In this document: positions 21,101 through 27,786 of the stretch, one piece after another | How the letters are laid out: each line of letters starts with the position of its first letter | Position numbering within the stretch: position 1 is the first letter of the stretch | Assembly: GCA_036267255.1 (NCBI GenBank) | Contig: DATAWK010000005.1 | Coordinates: 1-64,000 of the forward strand | Source: DATAWK01 sp036267255 | GTDB taxonomy: Bacteria; Acidobacteriota; Terriglobia; Terriglobales; Acidobacteriaceae | Reading direction: 5' to 3' | DNA length: 64,000 nt | Translations under genes and position numbers: made by a program | The notes under the pieces: model-generated | Seen by the model: the letters and a program-made list of their open reading frames with translations, nothing else | Told to the model about the DNA's origin: nothing | Database searches by the model: none

Positions 21101-24100
21101 ACCATAGGGTTGCCGACGTCGTGGAGGCGTGCTGCGCGGAGCGGCTCACATCCAGCGACGCCGGCCGGAAGTTCCGCGTCCTGGAAGCAGGTGCCGGAAC
21201 CGGCAGCACAAGCGCCTTTATCCTGGATCGCCTGGCCCCGTTCGGTGGCAACGTGGAATACGTCTATACCGATATTTCAGCCGTGTTTCTGGAGCATGGC
21301 AGAAAGCGATTCCAGGCACCTCGGGCCACTCTGTCCTTCGCTCACCTCGATCTGGAGCACGACTGTGCCTCGCAGGGATTCGAGCCTGGATCCTTCGATG
21401 TCGTCGTCGCCGCCAACGTGCTCCATGCAACAGCGTCGATCACAAACACACTCACAAATGTGAAGCGTGCGCTCAAGCGCAACGGCGTTCTCGTCTTCGA
21501 CGAGTTGAGCGCAGCCAGACCTTTTCTGACGTTGACGTTCGGTTTGATGACTGGCTGGTGGCTCTCCCATGACCTGGACATCCGTATCCCCGGCTCGCCT
21601 GGAGTTTCTCCACACACGTGGCCACTTCTGCTTGCCGAGACAGGTTTCAACCGGAGCACCCTCGTCACACCGGAATCTGTTCCATTTGGCCGATTCATCT
21701 TCATGGCGCACAGCGACGGACGTATCGCATCTGCGGGCGCACAGCTGGCCATGCCTCAAGTATTATCGCGACCCCCCGAGCCAGTGCGCCTGGGAAGCGC
21801 AGCGGATTGGCTGAAACGCCTGCTCGCCGACGCGCTGAAAATGCCTGAAGACCGCATTGCCGCCACTGCCCGTTTCGAGACACTCGGCGTCGATTCCATC
21901 ATTGCCGTAGTGCTTACCGACCGTCTGGAGGAAGCCTTCGGCCGGCTTCCCCGAACGCTGCTCTTCGAATATCAGACCCTCGAGCAGTTGACCGCATATT
22001 TTGAAGAGCATCACAGCGCCCGTTTACGTGAACTGAGCGGAGAGGACCAAAAGGGCCAGGACACTCCGGCGCCTGCCGCGGCTCAGGCTCCAGCTATCCA
22101 CTCTGTGGCCGTGCTTGACAGCGATATCGCGATCATCGGTATCGGCGGCCGATATCCCGGTGCCCTGCGCCTGAACGCGTTCTGGAGCAACTTGCGCAAC
22201 GGTGTCGATTCCATCTGTGAGATTCTCGCTGACCGCTGGGATGCCGACCGCTACTACGACCCCAATCCTCAGCCTGCTGAGGGGAAAGCACGCAATAAAT
22301 GGGGCGGATTCATCGATGACGTCGACAAGTTCGACCCCTTGTTTTTCCGCATCGCACCCGCCGAGGCAGAATTGCTCGATCCTCAGGAACGACTGTTCCT
22401 CCAGACTGTGTGGGAAACGCTGGAATCGGCTGGTTATCCGCCTCGTCGTCTCGCCGCGCTCCAGGAAGAGAGCGGGCGCGGGATCGGCGTGTTCGTGGGC
22501 GCAATGTACCAGCTCTATCCGTGGGTCGCGCAGCAGCCGATAACGTCGGCCGTTTCCTACTGGTCGATCGCCAACCGCGTCTCGTACTTCTTCGATTTCC
22601 ACGGGCCGAGCATTGCCATCGACACCGCGTGCTCCTCCTCGACGGTGGCTATCCACATGGCTTGCGAGAGCATCCGCCGCGGCGATGCGGTCTGCGCTAT
22701 CGCTGGCGGCGTCAACCTCAGCCTCCATCCCTTGAAGTACCTCGCATTACAGGGGACCGGCATGCTTTCCTCGGGCAAAGCCAGCCGCTGCCTCGGACGA
22801 GGCGACGGTTTTGTTCCGGGCGAGGGCGTCGGTGCCGTTCTGCTGAAGCCACTTGCCCTTGCCGAGCGCGACCGCGACCGGATTCTCGGCGTCATCAAAG
22901 GCTCGCGCGTCCATCACAGCGGCCAGGGGAACGGATATCGCGTGCCTAACCCGAATATGCAGGCGGAATCGATTGCCAGGCTCTTCCAGGAGACCGCCAT
23001 CGATCCGGAAACCATCGGATATGTCGAAGTCGCGGCCAATGGCATTCCCCTCTCGGATTCGATCGAGGTGGCTGCTTTGAGCAAGGCCTTCCGCCGTTTC
23101 ACCAACCGCCGCCAGTTCTGCCCTATCGGCTCGGTGAAGTCCAACATCGGGCACCTTGAGGCAGCCTCCGGCATTTCGCAGCTCACCAAGGTGCTGCTCC
23201 AGCTCGCCCATTCCGAGCTTGCCCCCACGCTCCATACCGACCCATTGAATCCGGCTATCGATCTCGAAGCGACGCCCTTCTATATCCAGCGCGATCGGGC
23301 AACCTGGCCTAACGGAAACCACCCGCGTCGGGCGCTCATCAACTCCCTGGGAGCCGGTGGCACGAATGCGCACCTCCTAGTCGAGGAGTATCCGGCGAGA
23401 GCGTCCGAATCTCCACGTCTCCGGCACAACGGCCCGGTGCTGGTGCTTTTCTCCGCCAGAAACGACGGCTCTCTCTTCCAGTACGCACGCGACCTCTACG
23501 ACTTCCTCCGCCGTCCCGATGCGGCAGGCATTTCCCTGCCCGACCTCGCATATACACTGCAGGTCGGCCGCGAGCCCATGGAAGAACGCATCGCGATCGT
23601 TGCTTCGTCGATCGATGAATTGACGCTCCGCCTCGGCACGCTGGTGAGCGGTAATACGCATGACCCCGCAGTCTATCGCGGAACGGCGCAACTCCAGGGC
23701 AGCGCAGGCGCGTTAATCGAAGGCGCTGCGGGAAAGGCCTTTGTCGATAGATTGATTCGTGAGCACGATCTGGCCAGGCTCGCGCACCTCTGGGCCTCCG
23801 GTGCAGAGATCGATTGGGGCCTTCTATACGGAGACGAGCTCCCCGCACGGATCGACCTGCCCACCTACGCTTTCACGCGTCGCCGGTGCTGGATTACACC
23901 CGGCTTGACCTCACCCAACTGGATCTCATCTGAAACGAGCAGCCCCGCCGCCACGACGCCTGTGCCCGCTCCCGATGGCGGCTTCGTCGAAACCCTGAAG
24001 GAAATCGTCGCCGGCGTCCTTAAAATCGACCCCCGTGAGCTTCACGAGGATCGCGCTCTGAAGTTGTATGGCGTCGATTCCATCCTCTCCACCGTCATCA

Positions 24101-26484
24101 TGGAGATCGTGCGGGAGCGCTTCGGAGCCTCGCTCTCTCTGGCCGCCATCCTTGAGTTTCCAACCCTGCGCGAGCTCGCCAGCCACCTCTCCAGCGCCGC
24201 GGCGTCGCAGTCGCACGACACGACGACTGCCGAGTACCTGCCGGAGCTCATTCCTATTCAGCCGAGGGGCAGTAAACCTGCCTCCTTCTGGGTCCACGGG
24301 CTGGTTGGCTTCGCTCACCTTTACAAGAGGCTCGCGTTCGGCCTTGGCCCGGATTACCCCATCTACGGCTTGCAGGCTCGAGGCATCGATGGCCGCCAGC
24401 CTCCTTTTACGGATGTCGAATCTATGGCTGCGCACTACGTCTCGTGCATCCGTAAGGTGCAGCCTCACGGCCCCTATTACGTCGGGGGCTACTCTTCCGG
24501 CGGCCTCTTCGCGCTCGAAATTGCGCGCCAGTTGGCGGCGGTCGGAGAAAAAGTCGGGCGGGTATTCCTGCTCGACACATACCCTCACAACGAAGCGACC
24601 ACCCGGACCATGGAAAAGAACATGGATTACGCCATGCGCTCGGTCATGACAGCGAATCTCTTCCTGGTCGGCGAGGAAAACACGGTGTCTTGCATCGACA
24701 TCGAAGAACTCGACGGTGTGGCCCCGGACCAGCACGTCTCTCATCTCCTCAAGCTCATCGAAGCTCGCAGCGTCACCAGCCTGCCCTCCGACCAGATCTA
24801 TCGTATGTTGCGAGGCTCCATCGACGTCGCAAACTGCACCGGCGCGGCATTCAAGACATATCAACCGCCGATCTACCACGCCTCCGATGTCGTTTTCTTC
24901 CAGGCAACAGGCAAGTTCATCGATGAAGGAAACGTGCTGGGGTTACCCGTCACCGAGTTGGATAGCGGGAATCGGGAGCAGGCATGGCGCGAGCAAATTG
25001 ACAGCCGTCTCGATGTCGTAAACATCGCCTGCGATCATTTCGGACTGATCGAGGAGCCTCATCTCCGCGTCGTGTGCCGCGACATTGCCGGACATCTCGA
25101 CTCCGACCGATCTCCGCAGGCGCCCGCCATCGCGCACCGCGATCGTTCCTCATCCGAAGCAATCGTGGTGGGTGGCGGCATCGCCGGCCTCCTCACGGCT
25201 CGCATCCTCTCCGGCCACTTCGAGCGGGTCACCGTTCTCGAACGTGACCGCTTGAGCGACGACGCCGCGCCGCGCCGCGGAATTCCCCAGGGCAATCACC
25301 TGCACAGCCTTCTTAAGGGCGGCCTGAACGTGCTGTGCGACTTCTTCCCGGGCTTCGACCGCGATCTCGCTGAACGAGGTTCCGTCGCGTTCCAGGCGGG
25401 CTTCGATCTCCTGCAGGAGGATGAGCTCGGAACGTGGCCGCAGCGGGAATTCGGCATCCGCCAATACTTCCAGTCCCGGCCCTTGCTGGAATCGAGCATC
25501 CGCCGGCGTCTGCTCGAAATCGAGAATGTGCGCATTGAAAACCCGATCGATGCAGGCGAGCTGCTTTGGTCGCCGGACGGCTCACGCGTCCTCGGCATTC
25601 GCGTGAAAGACGGGGACGGCCGCGTCTCCGACCGCTTTGCTGCCCTGACCGTCAACGCGACCGGCCGCCGCCAGACCATACTCCACGAGTTGCAGGAAAA
25701 GGGTTGGCCCGCTCCGGACGAGATCCGGATTCCCGTGGATCTGGCCTATTCCACCTGCCTGTTTGAAGTGCCGGCGGACTCCTCGCGAACCTGGAAAGGC
25801 GTCTTCAGCTACAGTAGCGGAGCCGATGAGGGGACCAGCCGCAGAGGAGGCTCAATACTCCCCATCGAGCGGAACCGCTGGATTGTCACGCTCGGCGGAC
25901 GCCACGGCAATTACCCTCCAACTGACATGGCGGGCTTCCTTGAATATGCCAGACGCCTGCCCACGCCAACTGTATATGACGCGATCCGCCACGCCCGTCC
26001 CATCTCCGCCGCCATCGAGCACTTCCGCGTCCCCCACAGCGTCCTCCGCCACTTCGACCGAATGGGCAAGGTACCGCAACGTCTGCTCCACGTCGGCGAC
26101 GTGATCTGTTCCTTCGATCCGGTGTTTGGGCAAGGAATGGCGTCGGCCGCTCTACAGGTCATGGCGCTCGGCAATCTTCTCTCCGAGAGAAAGGGTCTGA
26201 CTGACTGGCTCGACGGTCTGGAGCAGGCCTTCTTCCGCAAGGCTGCCCACATTGTGCAGACCCCTTGGAATCTGGCCGCCAAGTCGCATTTTGAAGCTGG
26301 GGCCGCCGAGACCGGCGACCAAAGAGAATACGAGCAATTCCTGATGCTCTCCCGCCGCGCCATGGCGGACGTCGGCATTCATCGCGTCCTGGTCGAAGTC
26401 TTCCAGCTTGTCCGGCTCTACGAGGAGTTGCGCGCGGAACAGGGAGTGTCCACTCTTACGCGACCCGCCCTCGCCGGCGATTAA
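9139..26484 (+). CDS. trans-AT polyketide synthase with terminal TE and fused FAD-dependent monooxygenase-like domain
   Basis: A 5781-residue megasynthase with four modules: KS-ECH2-ACP; KS-DH-KR-ACP; KS-DH-KR-cMT-ACP; KS0-ACP-TE; then a FAD-binding oxidoreductase domain to the C-terminus. The ATG at 9139 lies 16 nt before the end of the upstream PKS gene. The first 40 residues are a helical docking-type segment before the first KS (about 9277). No integrated AT. Four ACPs have Ser at 11998, 16423, 21895 and 24079. Two odd features: the third-from-last KR has Ala in place of the catalytic Ser, and the last KS lacks the HGTGT His. Chain release by the TE and oxidation in the same polypeptide suggest this is the last PKS of the line. 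It ends 17 nt before the convergent P450 gene. Confidence 0.95.
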   Translation: MFQKLISSILRDIGEGRLPKEEGLRLCRELKDASRWSVDLARAPSEEIAIIGVAGRYPQAQDLDQFWENLKAGRDCVSEIPADRWNPSLHPQHRWGGFLDAIDRFDATFFNISPREAERMDPQERIFLEVAWQTLEDAGYTRRSLQLTGSEDLPGNVGVFVGVTYQEYQLYGAEQQARGKATGLSGISAGVANRVSYFCNFHGPSVAVDTMCSSSLTAVHLACQSLHADECELALAGGVNLSLHRNKYVILSQGQFFSTRGRCESFGANGDGYVPGEGVGCILLKPLSKAIRDRDRICGIIKATALNHGGKTNGYTVPNPNAQAAVIARALAQARIDASSISYIEAHGTGTPLGDPIEIAGLSKAYQSIAPQQCAIGSVKSNIGHCEAAAGIAGLTKVLLQMRHAQIAPSLHAVELNPNIDFSKTPFAVQRTLSDWLPYTGKRIAGISSFGAGGSNAHIIVEEGPAADETVATEEPILIVLSAQNAERLHESASRLRNHLSAPLSDVAHTLQIGREAMEHRVAFVTRESRDLAAKIDAWMGGASGVDGVFAGSGPRERPTRGVPQPDLAVMQQREEALRNRRLDDLARLWVGGAHIDWTQLEACSTSRRVSLPAYPFDRSQRYWFDSYDHKPAPGRAILPTILPVELSVVSCRLIDNSIALVKMEDREHRNQMASVMVEELEHVFTAIAADPRVKVAVLTGYDEVFSMGGTKEALVGISEGKLRYSDVPFVYRGLLDCPVPVIAAMEGHAVGGGLAFGCQADIVFLAEESVYCANFMQYGFTPGMGATLFFKEKFGANLANELMFTADSLTGSTLRDKGAPIAIKPRVEVLAEAMAKARSLSEKPPDALKLLKRTLSKRILDILPAVVDEELAMHDETITRPEVRQKIEDRIDRMESLSAPVQPASRTPAAGSEATADATTIEDRICGMLAGLLHMNEAKVRSESVFQDLGVDSIIAVELARDVNTAYGLNLDAVVLYDCPTVGKYARHVAEQLGKLQRSIESARVAAPRAVAPMPGPSRKLVLDSPSPMPSVPPQPAEKPKIQLSAAALGETALGETAPRPVESPRADTQPAASSKTRPAVAVIGIAGQFPGAKNLDAFWRNLMAGVCSVQEVPASRWSLDEIYDPDFKQPNKTYSRWGGFLDAIDRFDPLFFNISPAEAEQMDPQQRLFLQTAWHALEDAGYAAEQLAGTSCGVFVGVGQGDYLNVLNSANKVPSAQSLMGNTCSMLSARIAYLLDLTGPNMAIDTACSSSLVAIHQACRSILSGESEMTLAGGVYAMTTPAMHIMTSRGAMLSPTGQCRAFDQEADGFVLAEGVGVLVLKALDRAIRDSDHIYGVIRGSGVNYDGATNGITAPSAVSQERLERDVYERSGVSPDVIGLVEAHGTGTKLGDPIELKALTNAFRAGTAKTGYCAIGSVKSNIGHALAAAGIAGAIKTLLCLEHRKLVPTLHFDRLNEHIDLESSPFYVNTECRDWELPAGQSSRFAALSSFGLSGTNAHLVFEEYLPTAAPDADTRAYHLFTLSAKTDDALQARLLDLAEWVDRNGTAERINNIADVAFTLNRGRSHFTRRCALVVSSLNEAAEAARAALVGKTPENVLFGHDGAAAPADRAVFRELASHLANSLRTLDRASADARDKLIALGRLYTMGIAMNWDALRGDAPARRISLPGYPFAEERCWPTAAAGTPESAPESAAARLHPLLGANQSDLFEQKFTTTFTGSESYLAHHRVGGERLLPAIAILEMARAAASLAGRQTVARIHDIAWTRPIAIQDSPANVSIHLTPDGDSLSFEVRQDGKPCSRGAVDFRPRKAAPPQLDLSAIQSRCVQQKTGTECYALFARMGIEYGPSFQTIQTLWFRDGEALAELKAAGNADDVWLNPGMLDGALQAGLGLVSGGDASSLTAAVPYALAEMILHGRTCDRMFAHVTRSASGAYNITVTDADGHSRVELHDLVSRPIARRESAVRESAVWTLARRWVAEAPTATVTGGSGISSRTIVFSPSCEEIAATLAAKNVATDLLPLPDEHESAIVTLFGHIRDVLQKTDLHAHQYVVLHGPTDDACRFAALAGMLKTAARENPAVQAKVIHYPADFTLDRIQQEMGAPTAGVVELRWSTSGVREVRRFVDAPLSIEAAKPPFRDGAVYWITGGTGGLGLLTARHIAASARARIILSSRGVANDSVHDFLKELEKTGSEAMYLPCDVASQESVQTAVDTIHKRFGPLNGVIHSAGVIRDAFILKKEERHVREVLAPKITGILNLDRATASEPLDFLILYSAAAGSLGNLGQCDYSAANAFLDAFAESRPGRVVSLGWPLWAEGGMTVDADTEKMMRSATGAEAIPTATAMRVLDASCAASLQHFLVLYGDREKLRRTLIDSPVLTETVTPAATGEISEADVIGYLKNQLSIPLKLSANRIDAGQSFEEYGIDSVMVLEVTAQLERDWGPLPKTLFFEHANVRALARHFLTAYPDRMKVILSASPVLPTAIPAEPIPDEPTKLYHLSAPQPTASIVAGTLDIAIVGLSGRYPKAPNIEAFWRNLRYGIDCISEIPRDRWNHDPYYDPQKNGDGKVRSKWGGFLDDIDKFDPYFFKISPLEAAVMDPQERLFLETAWETLEDAGYTRDLQARRAVGVYVGVMYSEYQLYGAEEQAQGRPVALSGSAASVANRVSYFLNLRGPSITVDSMCSSSLTAIHLACQSLRSGDIEMALAGGVNLSLHPNKYLLLGQGQFISSKGRCESFGAGGDGYVPGEGVGCVLLKPLARAEAEGDHIYGIIRGTALNHGGKTNGYTVPNPSAQQEVIEAALRQARVSPRDISYVEAHGTGTLLGDPIEIDGLTKAFHAGTTERGFCAIGSVKSNIGHCESAAGIAGLTKVLLQMKHRQLVPSLHSETRNPHINFECTPFLVQQQLAEWTRSPRIAGLSSFGAGGSNAHVVVEEWQGAEAVRDPDLPQLIVLSARTSDQLRQAALNLLRHLADGADGQPLSSIAYTLQVGREVMEHRLAFVAATLPDVITQLRQWLDHRTVECSGHSGLESVAELWRSGQAHDWTSFHPQGTPRRVSLPTYPFARERCWFRDEPAPLSRTELDRTEWIVEHHFSGTEDWLSGHRIHGEVVLPGVAYLDFVFEAARPLAAAKHLSLSDVVWVQPLVVNQPQTLRITLKRRQGDFDFEAAGDSGAVYCRGSLAVADASSRDEHVDIERLKSSLRMFDDADVFYRKFASVGIDYGASYRSVRKLWCDNGRSLGWIKAQQDEAERRGCILYPPLADAVLQVIAGIPQAHGARTPLPFSLGLVKLADVLPSSFYVLAQRTPLGHYDIQLIRPDGLVLGRFDRLDVRATADPLSGLTYELQWRSVPLPDHATTCVAIQSARTLVGRTLVIYGNHSFGLERAVLDYEGHDHAISMKAADVDSIRNLPELAKVYFLGGLDDRPGDPSDPARIEEGHRSSTLTWFRCVKDLLARERDLEIVVVTQQMHDAPGTTAVEPISAGLHGLCHSLSREAPQWKITVVDIDRASLESESQRSDLVERIAREPRQSFLSVAYRGPHRYLPAIAPITLPDALPQSSIREGGTYVIAGGAGGIGFTISDLLARNYRARVVWLGRRPLNEDIRQKAATLECYGAAPLYLQADITDWRQMREALDRVKRETGGGAIHGVIHSALSLHDRSLRHMSEEEFEATARTKIHGSVVLAETFGREAEDWFCFFSSAQSLIGGAGQANYAAGSSFTDTYAAALRQRLDCAVHTIDWGFWGEVGAVATGKYRERMARQGLGSISRVEGVEAFLRTLSHKIERLVVLKTSEELKARLLGALTAPLHLLPQVLSDDWDAILSRVPARPINRRVAEIGNATYGTLDDLARQGLILALDGMGLRSMLETPRPPDDLQSALGILPKYTLLFKSLLQILVESGVLERHPNEFSLRRDRHSDPVSLVESFNRLLRQSPGFSDQILLLQRCLASLPDVLAGRRTAEDILFAGSSVEHVSGVYAGNEVSDHFNHRVADVVEACCAERLTSSDAGRKFRVLEAGAGTGSTSAFILDRLAPFGGNVEYVYTDISAVFLEHGRKRFQAPRATLSFAHLDLEHDCASQGFEPGSFDVVVAANVLHATASITNTLTNVKRALKRNGVLVFDELSAARPFLTLTFGLMTGWWLSHDLDIRIPGSPGVSPHTWPLLLAETGFNRSTLVTPESVPFGRFIFMAHSDGRIASAGAQLAMPQVLSRPPEPVRLGSAADWLKRLLADALKMPEDRIAATARFETLGVDSIIAVVLTDRLEEAFGRLPRTLLFEYQTLEQLTAYFEEHHSARLRELSGEDQKGQDTPAPAAAQAPAIHSVAVLDSDIAIIGIGGRYPGALRLNAFWSNLRNGVDSICEILADRWDADRYYDPNPQPAEGKARNKWGGFIDDVDKFDPLFFRIAPAEAELLDPQERLFLQTVWETLESAGYPPRRLAALQEESGRGIGVFVGAMYQLYPWVAQQPITSAVSYWSIANRVSYFFDFHGPSIAIDTACSSSTVAIHMACESIRRGDAVCAIAGGVNLSLHPLKYLALQGTGMLSSGKASRCLGRGDGFVPGEGVGAVLLKPLALAERDRDRILGVIKGSRVHHSGQGNGYRVPNPNMQAESIARLFQETAIDPETIGYVEVAANGIPLSDSIEVAALSKAFRRFTNRRQFCPIGSVKSNIGHLEAASGISQLTKVLLQLAHSELAPTLHTDPLNPAIDLEATPFYIQRDRATWPNGNHPRRALINSLGAGGTNAHLLVEEYPARASESPRLRHNGPVLVLFSARNDGSLFQYARDLYDFLRRPDAAGISLPDLAYTLQVGREPMEERIAIVASSIDELTLRLGTLVSGNTHDPAVYRGTAQLQGSAGALIEGAAGKAFVDRLIREHDLARLAHLWASGAEIDWGLLYGDELPARIDLPTYAFTRRRCWITPGLTSPNWISSETSSPAATTPVPAPDGGFVETLKEIVAGVLKIDPRELHEDRALKLYGVDSILSTVIMEIVRERFGASLSLAAILEFPTLRELASHLSSAAASQSHDTTTAEYLPELIPIQPRGSKPASFWVHGLVGFAHLYKRLAFGLGPDYPIYGLQARGIDGRQPPFTDVESMAAHYVSCIRKVQPHGPYYVGGYSSGGLFALEIARQLAAVGEKVGRVFLLDTYPHNEATTRTMEKNMDYAMRSVMTANLFLVGEENTVSCIDIEELDGVAPDQHVSHLLKLIEARSVTSLPSDQIYRMLRGSIDVANCTGAAFKTYQPPIYHASDVVFFQATGKFIDEGNVLGLPVTELDSGNREQAWREQIDSRLDVVNIACDHFGLIEEPHLRVVCRDIAGHLDSDRSPQAPAIAHRDRSSSEAIVVGGGIAGLLTARILSGHFERVTVLERDRLSDDAAPRRGIPQGNHLHSLLKGGLNVLCDFFPGFDRDLAERGSVAFQAGFDLLQEDELGTWPQREFGIRQYFQSRPLLESSIRRRLLEIENVRIENPIDAGELLWSPDGSRVLGIRVKDGDGRVSDRFAALTVNATGRRQTILHELQEKGWPAPDEIRIPVDLAYSTCLFEVPADSSRTWKGVFSYSSGADEGTSRRGGSILPIERNRWIVTLGGRHGNYPPTDMAGFLEYARRLPTPTVYDAIRHARPISAAIEHFRVPHSVLRHFDRMGKVPQRLLHVGDVICSFDPVFGQGMASAALQVMALGNLLSERKGLTDWLDGLEQAFFRKAAHIVQTPWNLAAKSHFEAGAAETGDQREYEQFLMLSRRAMADVGIHRVLVEVFQLVRLYEELRAEQGVSTLTRPALAGD
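9277..12140 (+). other. PKS beta-branching module: KS-ECH2-ACP (second copy)
   Basis: KS with Cys at 9772-9774 (DTMCSSSL), HGTGT and NIGH. The crotonase-fold ECH2-like domain (about 11080-11825) has SMGGT, GHAVGGG and NFMQYGFTPGMGAT. ACP GVDSI has Ser at 11998-12000. The architecture equals that of the module at 2560-5600, and the two ECH2 domains are clearly related. Leu stands six residues after the ACP Ser, where beta-branching ACPs usually carry Trp. Predicted to install a second beta-alkyl branch with help of the trans cassette at 30675-34204. Confidence 0.85.
12376..16560 (+). other. PKS module: KS-DH-KR-ACP with KR lacking catalytic Ser
   Basis: KS with Cys at 12886-12888, HGTGT and NIGH; it groups by eye with the KS at 5671. 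The DH (about 14230-15010) has His at 14323-14325 and Asp at 14791-14793, so it looks intact. The KR has TGGTGGLG from 15580 and Tyr at 16006-16008 with Asn four residues later. The position 13 residues before the Tyr, normally Ser, is Ala (codon 15967-15969). ACP GIDSV has Ser at 16423-16425. Output is uncertain: an alkene if the KR works or is helped, a beta-keto group if it does not. Confidence 0.85.
16680..22050 (+). other. PKS module: KS-DH-KR-cMT-ACP
   Basis: KS with Cys at 17188-17190 (DSMCSSSL) and HGTGT. DH with His 18448-18450 in HRIHGEVVLP and Asp 18925-18927. KR (about 19600-20530) with AGGAGGIG at 19846, Ser and Tyr present, and Ser at the usual Asn position. The C-methyltransferase (about 20640-21720) has the SAM-binding LEAGAGTG at 21181-21204 and a typical F-G-L-M-T-G-W-W segment. 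ACP GVDSI has Ser at 21895-21897. Predicted output is an alpha-methylated, alpha,beta-unsaturated unit. Confidence 0.88.
22120..25090 (+). other. PKS terminal module: non-elongating KS0-ACP-TE
   Basis: The KS keeps the acyl-accepting Cys (22630-22632 in DTACSSS) and NIGH, but EAHGTGT has become EVAANGI, so the decarboxylation His is Ala (23032-23034). This is the signature of condensation-incompetent KS0 domains in trans-AT systems. ACP YGVDSI has Ser at 24079-24081. The type I thioesterase (about 24235-25090) has nucleophile Ser 24493-24495 in GYSSG, an LLDTYP Asp region and CDHFG with His at 25036-25038. The module probably only translocates the chain for release. Confidence 0.88.
25150..26484 (+). 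other. C-terminal FAD-dependent monooxygenase-like domain fused to the PKS
   Basis: About 440 residues after the TE with no stop codon between. The domain begins with a Rossmann GxGxxG-type motif (VVGGGIAG, 25165-25188), followed by a basic segment (RRGIPQGNHLH) and a late FAD-binding segment (GDVICSFDPVFGQGMA) typical of group A flavoprotein hydroxylase/epoxidase-like proteins. It probably oxidises the released or ACP-bound product using FAD and NAD(P)H. The exact reaction cannot be told from sequence. In known clusters such enzymes are normally separate proteins, so the covalent link to a TE is unusual. Confidence 0.8.
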
Positions 26485-26495
26485 GAGAACAGCAA

Positions 26496-26514
26496 CCGTG
26501 TCAGTTCGACACGG
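26496..26514. terminator. hairpin between convergent PKS and P450 genes
   Basis: Perfect 7-bp inverted repeat, CCGTGTC (26496-26502) and GACACGG (26508-26514), with a 5-nt loop. It lies just downstream of the PKS stop and spans the stop of the convergent P450. There is no clear T-run, so it is at best a weak or factor-dependent bidirectional terminator. Confidence 0.35.
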
Positions 26515-27781
26515 AGACCGGCAGCGACTCCAGCGACCGCATCACCCAGTTCGTTCCCCACTTCGGCGCCGTGGCTCCGAACTGAATGTTCCGGTGCCGT
26601 TCCAGCAGAGTCCCAATCGCAATCCGTGCGTTCATCCGCGCCAGATAGTGCCCCAGGCAAAAATGAATCCCATGGCCAAAGACCAGGAACTGCGTGTTAT
26701 CTCGTGAGAGATCCAGTTGATCGGGCTCCGCGTAGCGCTCAGGATCCCGATTTGCCGCGCCTACCAGCATCGAGATCATCATCCCCTTCTTGATGCGCTT
26801 CCCGTTCAACTCGATATCTTCCCTCGCAAAGCGCGCCGTCAGTTGCACGGAGCTATCGTACCGCGCCAACTCGTTGACGCCATTCTCCAGCAGCTCCGGC
26901 GTTTCGCGCAGGCGCTGTAGTTGGTCAGGATTCTGCAGCAGCGCATATAACGCGTTCGAGATCAGCCCGCGCGTCGTCATGTTCCCGGCCACCAGCAGCA
27001 GGCTGCACAACGCCAGTAATTCCTGCATCGACAGTCTGTCGCCCCCCTCCTCCGCATGAACCAGCCGCGTCAGCAGATCGTCCTGAGGGTCTTGCCTGCG
27101 CTGTTCGACAATTCCGCGCAGGTAGCGGTGAATCGCGTGGTCTCCATCCACCGACCGGCGGATATCCTCTAACGCAAACGAACCCGTGCTGCCCGACATG
27201 TCATCCGACCACTGGCGAAATTGGTCCCGGTCTTCAATCGGAATCCCCATCAGCTCCGCGATCGCCAGCATTGGCAAGGGATACGCCAACGCTCCCACGA
27301 TCTCGATCTCTCCGCTTCCGTCCGCATGGTCGAGCAGATCGCGCGCAATCTGTTCCACCTTCGGCGCCAGTGCGCGGATGGAGTCCGGCGTAAATGCCTT
27401 GTTGACCAGCGCCCGCAATCGCGTGTGCCGCGGCGGATCGGACATAATCAGGTTCGGATCGTCCAGTTCTTCCTGCGTGCGTCCTGCCTTGATCTGGCGC
27501 TTCTCAATCCACTTCCACCAATTGGCGAGGTGCAGATCGCTGCCAAGCCGCGGATCGTTAAGCATCTGGCGAATATCGGCGAACCGCGTCAGCACCCAGC
27601 CCGCGCCAAGCCTGCTTCGGTGCACAGGATCGTGCTCGCGCAACGCGCGATAGGTCGGGTATGGATCTGTCAGAACCTCGGTCGAAAACGGATTGAATAC
27701 GATGCCGCTCTGTGCCCGTTCGATCGAGCCCATCACCCCGGTGAACAGCTTCAAGCCTGCGTTCTGTATGCGTTTGCCCAT
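26501..27781 (-). CDS. cytochrome P450 with atypical I-helix
   Basis: A 426-residue bacterial class P450, presumably a soluble tailoring hydroxylase or epoxidase for the polyketide. The heme-binding loop FGHGIHFCLGH and the ExxR motif (ELAR) are present. The I-helix oxygen-activation motif reads AGNMTT: the acidic residue usually found before the conserved Thr is Met. Third gene of a minus-strand operon (methyltransferase, P450, P450), 5 nt after the upstream P450. It is clearly related to that neighbour, so a tandem duplication is likely. It converges on the PKS gene. Confidence 0.92.
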   Translation of the reverse strand: MGKRIQNAGLKLFTGVMGSIERAQSGIVFNPFSTEVLTDPYPTYRALREHDPVHRSRLGAGWVLTRFADIRQMLNDPRLGSDLHLANWWKWIEKRQIKAGRTQEELDDPNLIMSDPPRHTRLRALVNKAFTPDSIRALAPKVEQIARDLLDHADGSGEIEIVGALAYPLPMLAIAELMGIPIEDRDQFRQWSDDMSGSTGSFALEDIRRSVDGDHAIHRYLRGIVEQRRQDPQDDLLTRLVHAEEGGDRLSMQELLALCSLLLVAGNMTTRGLISNALYALLQNPDQLQRLRETPELLENGVNELARYDSSVQLTARFAREDIELNGKRIKKGMMISMLVGAANRDPERYAEPDQLDLSRDNTQFLVFGHGIHFCLGHYLARMNARIAIGTLLERHRNIQFGATAPKWGTNWVMRSLESLPVSVSN

Positions 27782-27786
27782 TTTGC

